Part shown: piece by piece, positions 48,919 to 59,933 of the stretch
Layout of the letters: each line of letters begins with the position of its first letter
Numbering within the stretch: the stretch's first letter is position 1
Origin: Paratrimastix pyriformis
Lineage: Eukaryota > Preaxostyla > Paratrimastigidae
DNA: 64,000 bases
Direction of reading: 5' to 3'
Assembly (NCBI GenBank): GCA_027972325.1
Contig: JAPMOS010000102.1
Coordinates: 1-64,000, forward strand
Program-made: the position numbers and the translations under genes
The notes under the pieces: generated by a model
What the model saw: the letters and a program-made list of their open reading frames with translations, nothing else
Databases searched by the model: none
What the model was told of the DNA's origin: nothing

Positions 48919-51577
48919 TCACTGCCTACAGACGGTGCACTGGATCCTGGCCAAGGCGGGCTTGACCTCGAGCTGGTCGCGTGGCAGCTCCTGCTCGGAG
49001 CCGCAGACGGAGCAGATGACATGTGGGGTCGGCGTGGTCCCTGTGGCACGCCCCTGAAGGATGCGGCACTGCGGGCAGGCCAGCGAGATCTTGCTCCTAC
49101 CCAACCCCAGCCCAGGGACAGCCAGCGGTCATGACGGGAGGATCAGAGGTGGATCAAGACGGCGGTCAGACGCGACGGGATGATAATCCGTGCGATGATG
49201 GAAGGGCGTGTGCGGACGGACGGGTGGTCAGGCGAGCCGACGAGGATCATCTCGCCCATGGTCATGTTGAAGTCCCGGGCCAGCTCGGTGAACCGCGGCT
49301 CGATGAAGTCGACGTGGGCCTTGGGAAGCACGGGCCACCGATGGGGCCCGAGGGGCTTCAGGGTGCAGAGAATCGACAGCGGCAGTGGAGGGTACTGCCA
49401 CCCGGACTGGGTGGTCATGGGTCCCTGCGGACCACGGGGCCACGGGCGGGGTGCGAAGAGACGAACGGGATGGACGAAGACGTGAGATGATGGGGTGGCG
49501 GGGTGGCGGGGTGGCGGGGTGGCGGGGTGGCGGGGTGGCGGGGGGGGGGGGTGGGATGGGTTGGGCATGCGCCGGAAAGGCGACCTGGGGGGTCATCTGG
49601 ATGTACTGCGACTTGATCTGGGCCTGGCCGGGGAGCAGCGTGCAGATACCGGTGCTCGCATCGAGCCCACCGATGCCGAACTTGGGATCGAGACTCTGGA
49701 GGCGCTGGTGAGCCCACAGCGTCGGATTGGGCGCCATCTGGGGCATCTGGGGCACCCCCATCATCCCGGGCATCATCCCGGGCATCATCCCGGGCATCAT
49801 CCCGGGCATCACCCTTTGCATCATCATCCCTTGCATCATCCCGGGCGCCATCCCTTGCATCATCCCGGGCGCCATCCCTTGCATCATCCCGGGCGCCATC
49901 CCTTGCATCATCCCGGGCGCCATCCCTTGCATCATCCCGGGCATCATCCCCTGGCACATCATCCCGGGGACGGCCTGTACCTGCATGGCTCCTGGCACCT
50001 GTGGCATTCCCCCGACCTGCAAGCGGAGCTCGATCGGAGAGCCCTGCGGGCTGCGGGCGGGGACAGGCGACGACGGGACGAACCCGTCGGGGCGGAGCAC
50101 CCTGCGCACACACCACCGCCATCCCCGATTGCCCGCGTCAGTCGCCTTGGTCGAGGTATGCGGGCAGGGCGAGAGGTGAGAGGGCGAGCGCAGAAACGGA
50201 CAGGGGTGTGGCAAGGGCGCAGTTGTTGAATTGGGGCAGGTCGTCCAGGGAGGCGGGCATCCTGGGGTCCGCGGGAACCATCTGGGCAATCACGGGCAGG
50301 TCGCTGAAGAGGGCCTTCCCAGTCAGGATGGCCACGCGCTGAGCCGGGTTCCCCTGCGCGTGGCAAGATGTGCAGATGCATGCGGTCGGAAGACAGAATG
50401 GGAACGGGGAATCGCACCCACCCGCCGCCCACAGACTGCGCCGAAGATGAGCTGCATGTCGATTGTGGTGGTCGGCCTGGGGTCCACGTGGCGGTCGATG
50501 ATCTCCTTCAGGGGAAGCTGCAAGGGGCAAACACCAGCGGTGGGAGCAATTGTGGGCGAGGCGGCGGCGTCGGGGGAAGGAGGGTGGGATGGGCGGCACC
50601 AGACCACAGCGCTTCCGATGACTGTCGGACCACGGGAGAGGTCCGCCCGGAGATACGAGCAGAGCAGAACCTGTGATGCGGAGAGGAAAAAGAGGAGTGG
50701 TGGCAATGGTGAGGAGGGGTTGGGAAGGGGGGGGGGGGGGGGGGGATTCAATGGGAGAAAGAGCCTGCAACCAAGCCGACTGCCGACTGCACCAATGGAA
50801 GCGCAAGGAGCCGCGGACGTTGAGCGTGCTTGTGGACCTGATGGAGGGGCACTCCTGCAGAGCGGCCAGCGGGCACGGGCCGGCCTGAACCGGCTCACCG
50901 AGCTTGTTCTCGGGGTACTGGATCGCACATTTCAGGGAATACTGCGCACCGGGCGCGGTGTCGGCAGCAGCCAGCCGAATGTCGAGCCGCTTGAGATCGA
51001 GCGAAACGTCTGCGATTTGCTGGCAGAGAATCTCCATCTCCACCCGGCCGGCCGTGGACCGGGTCTTCTCCTGCCAGGAGGATGGCTCGCACAAGGGATC
51101 AGTCAATAAAAGAACAGACATTTCGCAGAGGAACAATGACAAGAGGAGGGCCAGTGACGATTTGGTAGAGAGGAAGCTCCCCACGGCCCAACAAAACGTC
51201 GCCCAAGGCCCGGCGGTGGAAGCAATCGACTTGAAAAAAATTGGATTGGCTCTTTGATCAATGAGAAAAAGAGACAGACTTCGGAGTACTTTGTGCTTCG
51301 ATGTAACCAGCTCGTCAATGCAATTAGTTGTATACTCCTGTTCATGCCTAAACCCCCAGACAGGCTCCGATGTTTTTCCAACGGGGGCCAATAGATGTCC
51401 ATCCGAAGGCAGATTATCGAACCAAATCCGAAGGTAAGCTTCTGCCGGTTCGCCCGCATGAGTAATTCCTCTCCCCTTGACATTGCAGATTCGCAAATGA
51501 AAGCGTTTCTCGACCGCTCCCGCGAGACAAAATTGTCGAAGTGCTTCTTGTGAAACAGGTTCAGGTGGTTGTGCCAT
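48919..51577 (-). CDS. Unrecognised multi-exon protein with Met-rich repeats and C-terminal zinc ribbon
   Basis: Start ATG at 51577 (MAQPPEPVSQEALRQF), stop after CTVCRQ at 48919. Exon borders are only partly resolved. The N-terminal 90 residues (RFHLRICNVKGRGITHAGEP, AYLRIWFDNLPSDGHLL) have a beta-rich, possibly C2-like look. Coding blocks follow at about 51080-50860 (MEILCQQIADVSLDLKRLDI), 50520-50430 (LPLKEIIDRHVDPR), 50350-50140, and 50090-49600. The last contains MPGMMQGMAPGMMQGMAPG repeats and LQSLDPKFGIGGLD. A block at about 49430-49240 contains FTELARDFNMTMGEMILVG. The last exon (about 49100-48919) has CPQC, CSVC and CTVC pairs, a zinc-ribbon resembling the LSD1-type finger. The poly-C tract at 48880-48905 lies beyond the stop. 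It is co-directional with the Ig/kinase gene. No function is assigned. Confidence 0.6.
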
Positions 51578-51858
51578 TAGGGAGGAGAGATGGGCGTCAC
51601 GGAGCGTGACTTGTCTCGAAAAAGACGCCGGTGAGACCCGCTAACACCCGAATATTTATCCCCCAAATTAGAGCTGGCAACCGCTGGGCCAGAGCTGGTC
51701 TCCAGCAAAGCGCTTCTTGTCGTGGGTCTGCGATGGGCCGGTGAAACTCGGCCACCCGGAGGTGCTATGAGTCGCCCACACACATTCCGGCGCCCTCTGC
51801 ATTCCCCCCGGCCAACACACATTTCTTCTTCGACGCTCGTTCCTGTCAGCCAGAATCA

Positions 51859-52632
51859 ATGTCACGGCTTGTTCCGACTGGCGAGAGGATCTTACGGGAA
51901 AAACTATCAAAACAAGCCAGTCAGGCTCGGAGGATCCAACATAAGTCTGACAGAAAAGTGATGGAGGATGACCACGGCATTTCTCTGGTAGGGCCCGCGC
52001 TGCTCAAAAGCCCGGTCTCTCCTCGGCCACTGATCCAAATCCAGGTCTGTGAGATGTCGCCAGTCCATCCTCACAGCTGCCTCCTAGTCCATACCCTGGG
52101 TTCGCTCTCCGATGGGGGTGGCGCCGAACCGGGGGAGGCCGGCACGTACGCGCTGCCTGAAGACCATCGGGGCGCCCTCACGGCCGAGCAGAAGGCCCTG
52201 CTCCTGGCCAAGCGGGAGTTCCGCAACCCCCGTGCCGGCCGCAGGTTGGGCTCGTCGCCCCCGCCCGCCGCCCGCCGGCCGCCTCCTCCGCGGAGGGCCT
52301 ACTCCACCGTCCGGCCGGGGGCCCAGCCAGGGCTGAGAGCCGGGCCCGCCACGAGGCCGCCGGCCCACAGCAAGGTCGCAGGCCAGTTGCCCACTCGGGG
52401 ACCCCGCGCATTGGCGGCCAAGGCGGCCCTGGCCCGCTTCCAGGACCAGCAGCAGCAGCAGCAGCACGAGATGGAGGAGGAGGAGAAGGCGGCTGGTCCG
52501 GCTGGGACTGGCGCCGGTGCAGAGGCGGAGGCGGAGGTGGCAGGGGAGGCGGCAGGGGAGGAGGAGGAGGTGCTCGTCCTGGCGGCGCCCCTGCCTGGCC
52601 CGAAGGCCGCGCACCCCGGCCCCAGATCATGA
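51859..52632 (+). CDS. Unrecognised Ala/Pro-rich protein with Gln/Glu-rich C-terminus
   Basis: An open frame of 257 residues beginning MSRLVPTGERILREKLSKQ. The middle has ALTAEQKALLLAKREFRNP, a plausible helix, followed by Pro/Arg-rich sequence. The C-terminus has seven Gln, an acidic MEEEEK segment and an Ala/Glu-rich end. A further ATG at 51768 lies in another frame. An intron starting GTCTGTG at 52045 is possible but no acceptor restores frame. It diverges from the zinc-ribbon gene and converges on the SENP gene with 30 bp between stop codons. Low complexity makes the call uncertain. Confidence 0.45.
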   Translation: MSRLVPTGERILREKLSKQASQARRIQHKSDRKVMEDDHGISLVGPALLKSPVSPRPLIQIQVCEMSPVHPHSCLLVHTLGSLSDGGGAEPGEAGTYALPEDHRGALTAEQKALLLAKREFRNPRAGRRLGSSPPPAARRPPPPRRAYSTVRPGAQPGLRAGPATRPPAHSKVAGQLPTRGPRALAAKAALARFQDQQQQQQHEMEEEEKAAGPAGTGAGAEAEAEVAGEAAGEEEEVLVLAAPLPGPKAAHPGPRS

Positions 52633-52662
52633 CCACCCCAGATCAGCATGTCCGCCCCCAGA

Positions 52663-53602
52663 TCATGACTGGGCCGCATCCCGCTCGCATCTGCACTCGC
52701 ACCCAGAGCGCCACCATTCCCACGGCCCGTCCGAGAGAGCCTCCTTCGGGCGGGACCGCTGCTGGCCCCCTGCCTGGCCGTGGGCTTGGTCTTTTTTTGG
52801 CCTTGCCTGTGGCCTTGCGCTTTTGGCGGCTGGCTTGGCCTTGTCTGCTCCGGCGGCCTCGTCTGCTCCGGTTGGCTCTCCACGCGGATTCGCATGAGCC
52901 AACTGCAGGAGGAGGCGCCCTCTGGACCGAGGTGCCGCCTGGGCGGGGCTCAGGCCGAGACCAGACCCCCGTTCCCCGTTGGTGCTTCCCGTGCCCCGCT
53001 TCCCGTTGGTGCCGGTGGGCACTGCCCCCCGTTGGTGCTGGTGGACACCCTCCTCGTTGGTGCTTCCCATGCCCCGGGTGGGCACCGCTTCTCGTGTTTG
53101 TCTGCCGCCTCACTTCCCCGTTGGCGCGGACCCTCGTTGTTCCTCTGATCGTCCTCTTCCTCCTCTTCCTCTTCCTCTTCATCCTCTTCCTCTTCATCCT
53201 CTTCATCCTCTTCCTCTTCATCCTCTTCATCCTCTTCCTCTTCATCCTCTTCCTCCGATCGTCTTCTGATCGTCCTCTGATCGTCCTCTGATCGTCCTCT
53301 GATCGTCCTCTGATCGTCCTCTGATCGTCCTCTGATCGTCCTCTGATCGTCCTCTGATCGTCCTCTGATCGTCCTCTGATCGTCCTCTGATCGTCCTCTG
53401 AGCTTCCTCTAAGCCCCACCACAGTGGCCGAGGGGTGGCGAGGGACCTGATTCGCGCCATGTTTTTCAAGGTTTCAAGAATCTTCGGGGAGGGGGGAGGG
53501 GGAGGGGGAGGGGGGGATGGAGGTGGGGGGATGAGGCGCCCTCGGAGGCCAGAGTCCCGGATGGATGTCCCCTGGGCAGGCAGGCGGGCAGCAGGCAGGT
53601 GG

Positions 53603-53701
<99 letters not shown>

Positions 53702-56700
53702 ACAGACAGACAGACAGACAGGTAAATGTGAGCAGGACGGGACAGAGGGGCGACCGTGTGTGTGTGCATGTGTGTGCATATTGGGGCATGTGTACCATAT
53801 TGGGGCATGTGTCTGTGTGCATAGGCATGTGTGTGTGCATTGGGGCATGTGTCTGTGTGCATATTGGGGCATGTGTGTGTGCATTGTGTGCATATTGGGG
53901 GCATGTGTGTGTGTGTGCATATTGGGGGCATGTGTGTGTGTGTGCATATTGGGGGGCATGTGTGTGTGTGCATATTGGGGGGCATGTGTGTGTGTGCATA
54001 TTGGGGGCATGTGTGTGTGTGCATATTGGGGGCATGTGTGTGTGCATATTGGGGGCATGTGTGTGTGTGCATATTGGGGCATGTGTGTGTGTGTGGTGCA
54101 TGTGGGCATGTGTGTGTGTGCATATTGGGGGCATGTGTGTGTGTGCATGGGGGCATGTGTTGGGGGCATGTGTCTGTGTGCATATTGGGGCATGTGTCTG
54201 TGTGCATATTGGGGGCATGTGTCTGTGTGCATATTGGGGGCATGTGTCTGTGTGCATATTGGGGCATGTGTGTGTGTGCATATTGGGGGGCATGTGTGTG
54301 TGTGTGCATATTGGGGGCATGTGGGGCGGACCATAAAGCGGGCCGCGTGCTCGGCGAAGGTCAGCATGAAGACGCCACAGTCGAACCCGTTGCGCTGCTG
54401 GGGCACTGCGGGCGGTGGTGGTGGGGGGGACAGCAGAGCACGGCCACAGAAAGAAGGGGGCCAGTAGTCGGTCAGCAGCCGCCCAGGGGCAGAGGGGTCG
54501 GTGGAAGGGAGGGAGGGCGCGGGCGGGCGGGCGGGCGGGCGGGCTGGAGGGCAGGCGTGGGCAGGCGGACCCCTGGGGATGCGTCCACCCAGCCGGTCAG
54601 GTCGAGGGGCCTCTTGAGCTTGTCCATGCTCTCGTCCTGCAGGTACCGCCGCAGCAGCTGCCCACACACACAGTGACGCCCCCCCCAAGCCGCCCCCCCG
54701 GTGGGCGCACCCGCACCAGCACGCCATCAGCCGCGCCCCCAACCCGAGCGGTGAGACGGTGGGGGCTGGCTCGGGGCTCCTCACGGATGGGGGGCAGGGT
54801 GCATGAGGGGCAGGTGCACGAGGGACGGGTGCATGAGGCGGGGCCCGAGAACATGGGGGCAGGGGGTGCACGAGAGACATGCATCTCGCGGTGCACAAGG
54901 CGGGGCCAGGGGGCGTGAGGGGCGGGGCAGGGTGAGTGGAGGGTGCATGAGGCCGAGCAGGGGTCTGAGGGACCTGCATCTCGCGGGTGCGCGAGGGGAG
55001 GCGGGGGCCGGGGGTGCACGAGGGGCGGGGGGCCGGGGTGCGCGAGGGACCTGCATCTCGCGGGAGCCGCGGGCGCCCATGCTGTCAAGGTACTCGATGC
55101 GGCGCTGGGGGAAGTCGATGACGGCCATCACCCAGTGGACGGCCTGGTGGATGGGCACGATCACCTTGTCGCACTCGAACAGCCGGATCTGCATCCACAC
55201 CCAGCCAGCAGCCATTCAGCCATCCACCCAGCCATCCATCCATCCATCCATCCATCCATCCATCCATCCACCCAGCCATCCATCCATCCATCCATCCATC
55301 CATCCATCCATCCATCCATCCATCCATCCATCCATCCATCCATCCACCCAGCCATCCATCCATCCATCCATCCATCCATCCATCCATCCATCCATCCATC
55401 CATCCATCCACCCAGCCATCCATCCATCCATCCATCCATCCATCCATCCATCCATCCATCCATCCATCCATCCACCCAGCCATCCATCCATCCATCCATC
55501 CATCCATCCATCCATCCATCCATCCATCCATCCATCCATCCATCCATCCATCCATCCATCCATCCATCCATCCATCCATCCATCCATCCATCCATCCATC
55601 CATCCATCCATCCAGCCGCCCAGCCGCCCAGCCGCCCAGCCGCCCAGCCGCCCAGCCGCCCAGCCGCCCAGCCGCGTAAAGACGGCAGGGAGGGAGCAGG
55701 AATGAAGACAACATGAGGAGGATGGGTGAAGGCGTGGCAGGGGGGGGGATGGGGCAGGTGCGGGCACAGGGACAGGGGCAGGGGCAGCAGGGGCGGCAGG
55801 CCTTGCGTGTCCACAACCGGACGGCGGCGTAGTCGTAGCGGCGCCCGTCGCGGCCCGCGAGGCGCTCGAAGAAGAACGTGTTGAAGACGTGGCACTGGGG
55901 CACAGCCCCCGGGGGCGTCAGGGCCGACCGGGGCAGCCGGGCCAGCCGCTCGGCCACTGGGAGCCCCGCCCGCCCGCCCGCCCGACAGCCAGGAGAGACG
56001 ATGACGATGACGATGACAACACGCGTGACCGTCCGTCCCCTCGCACGCCAGGGACACGTGGCGTGGCGGAGCGGGAGCAACAGGGCGGGGGCGGGAGCAA
56101 CAGGGCGGAGCGGGAGCAACAGGGCGGTGCGGGAGCAACAGGGCGGAGCGGGAGCAACAGGGCGGAGCGGGAGCAACAGGGCGGAGCGGGAGCAACAGGG
56201 CGGAGCGGGAGCAACAGGGCGGTGCGGGAGCAACAGGGCGGGGGCAGCAGGGGGGCGGGGCGACGCACCCGTGAGCTGTTTGGCGGGGCCGGTCGCGGGG
56301 GCGTCAGGGGGGAACTCCCGCTCCAGGGCGGCCAGCAGGCGCGGGTGGGCCTCGTAGAAGCGGCCCTGGGCCTGGGCCTGGGCCTCCCCGTAGGCCTTGC
56401 TCCGCTCGAGGAGCATGTTCACGAAGAAGTTGATCACCTGCCCGGCCAGAGGAAAAAAGGAGGTACCAAAGCCTCAGATGGGGATTGAACCCACGACCTC
56501 CCGCTTACAAAGCGGATGCACTGCCACTATGCTACTGAGGCAACCTTTTATTGGCAACAAGCATGGCGATGCGGTGATGACATGATGGGGGCGATACGAT
56601 GAGGATGGGTGATGGAGGGATGGAGGCGATAGAGGGGGATGGGGGCGCTGGGGATGGACCTCGTCGTTGAGCCACTCGGAGGCCTGCAGGCAGCGCATCT

Positions 56701-59700
56701 TCTCGCGGGTCAGGGGGATGTTGTACTTGTCGATGACCACCTGGGGGGCCGTGGGTGGGTGGGTGGGGGATGCAGTCGGGGTGAGGCCACTGGGGATGGG
56801 AACAGGAGGGAAGAGGGGAAGGGAGGATGGCCCGACGGACGGCCGTGGGCGGGGGGTCCTCGAAGATGACCCCGAGGCGCTCCTGCTGGTCGTCCTCCTC
56901 GGCCCAGCGGCGCTGCTGTGCCGCCCACGGGTCCGGGCAGCCCACCGCAGGGGCACGGGGCACAGGGACCCGCACCCCCAGCCGGCCCATCTGCCCCCGG
57001 AGCCGCGCCACCTGCTGCCGCTCCGCCGGGTCCTCGCCTTCGCCCTCCGCCGGGTCCTCCTCGGCCTCCGGGGCCAGCGGGGCGGCATCCGTGATGGCGG
57101 CCAGGCCCGGGTCGGGGCCGGGGCCCTCGGTGACGGCGGCCACGAGGACTCTGGCCATGGCATCCCGCAGGGGCGCCACATGATCGGCCGTCAGGGCCCG
57201 CAGGGGCCGCCCCGCGGCCAGCAGGGGGCCCACCAGCGGGCCGCCCAGCCCCGCCTGGCGCAGCTCGGGGGCTCGGGCCAGGGCGGCGGGCAGGGGGGGC
57301 GGCAGGTCGGCCGGCTCGGCCAGGTCGGCCGCCTGGCGGTCGAGCAGCCGCAGCATGTGGGGCACCAGCCGGCGGGCCCCGTCTCGGGTCAGCAGCCAGG
57401 CGGCCCCCCGCTGGGCCACCAGCCGGGCCAGGCAGCGCCGGTAGAAGGGGCTCGGGCGCCAGGGCGCGGCCACGGGGCGCCCCGTCAGGTGCAGCCGCGA
57501 GAGGGGGACCTCCAGCCGGGCCCCCTGGGCCGGCGATGCCACCGGGCTGCCGCTGGGGCGGGCGGGGGTGGGGCCGTGGCCGGGGCGCGGGCTCGGCAGG
57601 GGCAGGCAGATCCGAGTGGGCCGGGACGAGCCCGGCGGGGGCGAGGGAGAGGGCGACAGGGCGGGGCGGCGACTGGGCCCGGGGGTGGTCAGCGGGCTGC
57701 CCGCAGGCAGGCGGCGTGTGGCGGAGGCCGAGGCCATGAGGAAGGGGTGGAAGGAATGGGATGGCGGGATGGCGAAGGGGATGGATGGAAGGGGCGGCGG
57801 AAATGGCGGTGGCGGAGGCTCCCTGCTCCTGCTCGAGGGCCGGCTGCCCGCGCCACAGGGCCTCGGCGCCCTCCCCGGGCAGGCCCAGGCCCAGGGCAGG
57901 AGCGGCCAGGGCCAGGGAGGAGGGCCCCAGGCTGAGGGGCATGGCCGCCCAGCCGGCCAGGTGGGCCGGGCACAGGGCCACCCGGTGCCGCAGGGGCCGC
58001 AGCCGCTCGGGGAGGGCCGCCTGGTAGCTGGCAGCGCCTGCACAACCTCCGGCCCGGGGGCCTGCTGCCCGGGGGGGGAGCAAGATGGCCCCGGGGATGT
58101 GGGTGGGCGTGGGGCAATGGGGCTGGGGGGGGTGGTCTGGAATGGGGGAGGGGATGGCCTGGCTGGGGGACGGACGGCGGACGGCGTGCCCCGGGGCGGC
58201 GACAGGGGCCCCGAGGGGTGGGTGGGAGGGGAGGCCCTCGTGCAGCGACGGGTGCAGCAGCACACCCAGCGACATCCCTGCAGCACAGCCCACGGCACGG
58301 CACGGCACGGCACGGCACGGCACGGCACGGCACGGCACGGCACGGCACGGCACGGCAGAAGGACATCAGAACACGAGGGAACGGTTGGTGGTATCTGGCC
58401 GGGGGTGGGGTGGACCTGGGGTGGGTGCGGGCTGGGATTGGGCCAGGGGTGGGTGTGGGATGGGGCGTGTGAGTGCGGGCCTTTGTGGGGGAGGGCCAGG
58501 CGGGCGTGGAAGGGGAACCCCAGGGCCGCCGCGAAGAGGGGCCCCTCGGCCGACAGGCTGAAGGACTCGCTCCAGGCCACGGGCCCCGGATCGGCGGCCT
58601 CATCCTCCGCACCCTCGGCCTCCTCGACCGCCCCCACCGCGCCCTCGGCCACGGCGCCCGCCGGGGGGCCGCAGGGCGGCGACGGAGCGCATGGCGTGGC
58701 GTCCTCGCTGTCGGCCCCACTGGGGCTGGGGCCGCTGCCGGTCGGGACCGAGTCCGAGTCCGAGTCCGAGTCCGAGTCCCCGTCAGTGCCGCCCGAGGGC
58801 CGGGCCTCCTTGCGGATGAGGCGCGCCTCGGCCGCGTCGATGAGCGCGTCCAGGTCGGCCAGCAGGGCCGAGGGGGCCCCGCCCGCCTGCCGCTGCCCGT
58901 CGCGGTGGGGCTGCTGGGGCCGGGGCAGCCCCGCCTGTGCCGTGTGTGGGGTGGCGGGGCCTGTGGCCGCGGGGGGCGGGGGGATGCCCGCGAGGAGGCG
59001 GGCCGCGAAGCGGAACCTGCGCCCGGCCAGGTGGGGCCCCAGGGCGGCCAGGGCCGTGGGCGGCACCAGGACGGCCACCGAGCCGCCACCCTCGCCCAGC
59101 GGGCCGGCCAGGGGGCTCCGGGCCAGCGAGTGGAACCCCTGCCAGTGGCACCGGGTGGCCGGGGCCCCGCCCTCGGGGCCGGTGGCGGCCTCCTCCTCCC
59201 AGAGGGTCAGCTCGAGGAAGGCCGGCGGGCAGCCGGCCTCGGGGGGCGCCCTGCCCAGGCCGGCCGGGGGGCAGGCGAAGGCAGCCAGCCGGATGGCCAG
59301 CCCCTCGAGGGGCGCCACCAGCTCCACCTCCGCATCGGGCCTCGAGGGCTGCTGCTGCTGGGCGGCCCCTGGGAGGAGCGGCCGGGCGGGGATGGCGAGC
59401 AGGGGCCGGTCCGGCTCGGCGGCCAGCCTGAGGCCGCGCCAGCAGGGCCCCCCGGCCGGCGAGTGGGGCTTGTTGCGCTCGCTGGGCCGCCAGCGCATCG
59501 TGGGCGGGTGGCGCTCGTCGGCCAGGGCCAGCCGCAGGGGCGGCCCCTCGGCCTCGGCCAGGGCGGGCGGCAGGGCGGGCGGCGGCAGGGCGGCGGCGAT
59601 CAGGTTGCAGAGGGCCCGGTGGGCCTGGCCCAGCAGGGGCGCCACCATGCTGCCCATCCGGTCGTGGGCCGCCAGTCGGCTGGCCAGGGCGTCCTGGAGG

Positions 59701-59897
59701 GGGGACGGGGACGGGGGCGGGGAGGAAGGTGAGCGTGTGTGTGCGCATGGCGGGGCGGGCGGCGTGGCGGCGCCTGGACTGACCTTGAGGGCCTCGTCGG
59801 CCTGGGGGCAGGCCGCGTCGAGGAGGCCGTAGATGCGGTCCATGAGCAGATCCTCCCGCCCATCGGCTGCCTCCTCCTCGGCCCGCTCCCGCTCCCG

Positions 59898-59933
<36 letters not shown>

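Noticed and set aside
53575-54322. Plus-strand protein of GRQAGRQ and CVCAYWG repeats
   Set aside because: It is a translation of the GGCA and CATATTGGGG satellites in the SENP intron.
55085-56437. Long minus-strand frame with WMDGWMDG repeats
   Set aside because: It is the (CATC)n intron read through between true SENP exons; only the flanking pieces match the protease.
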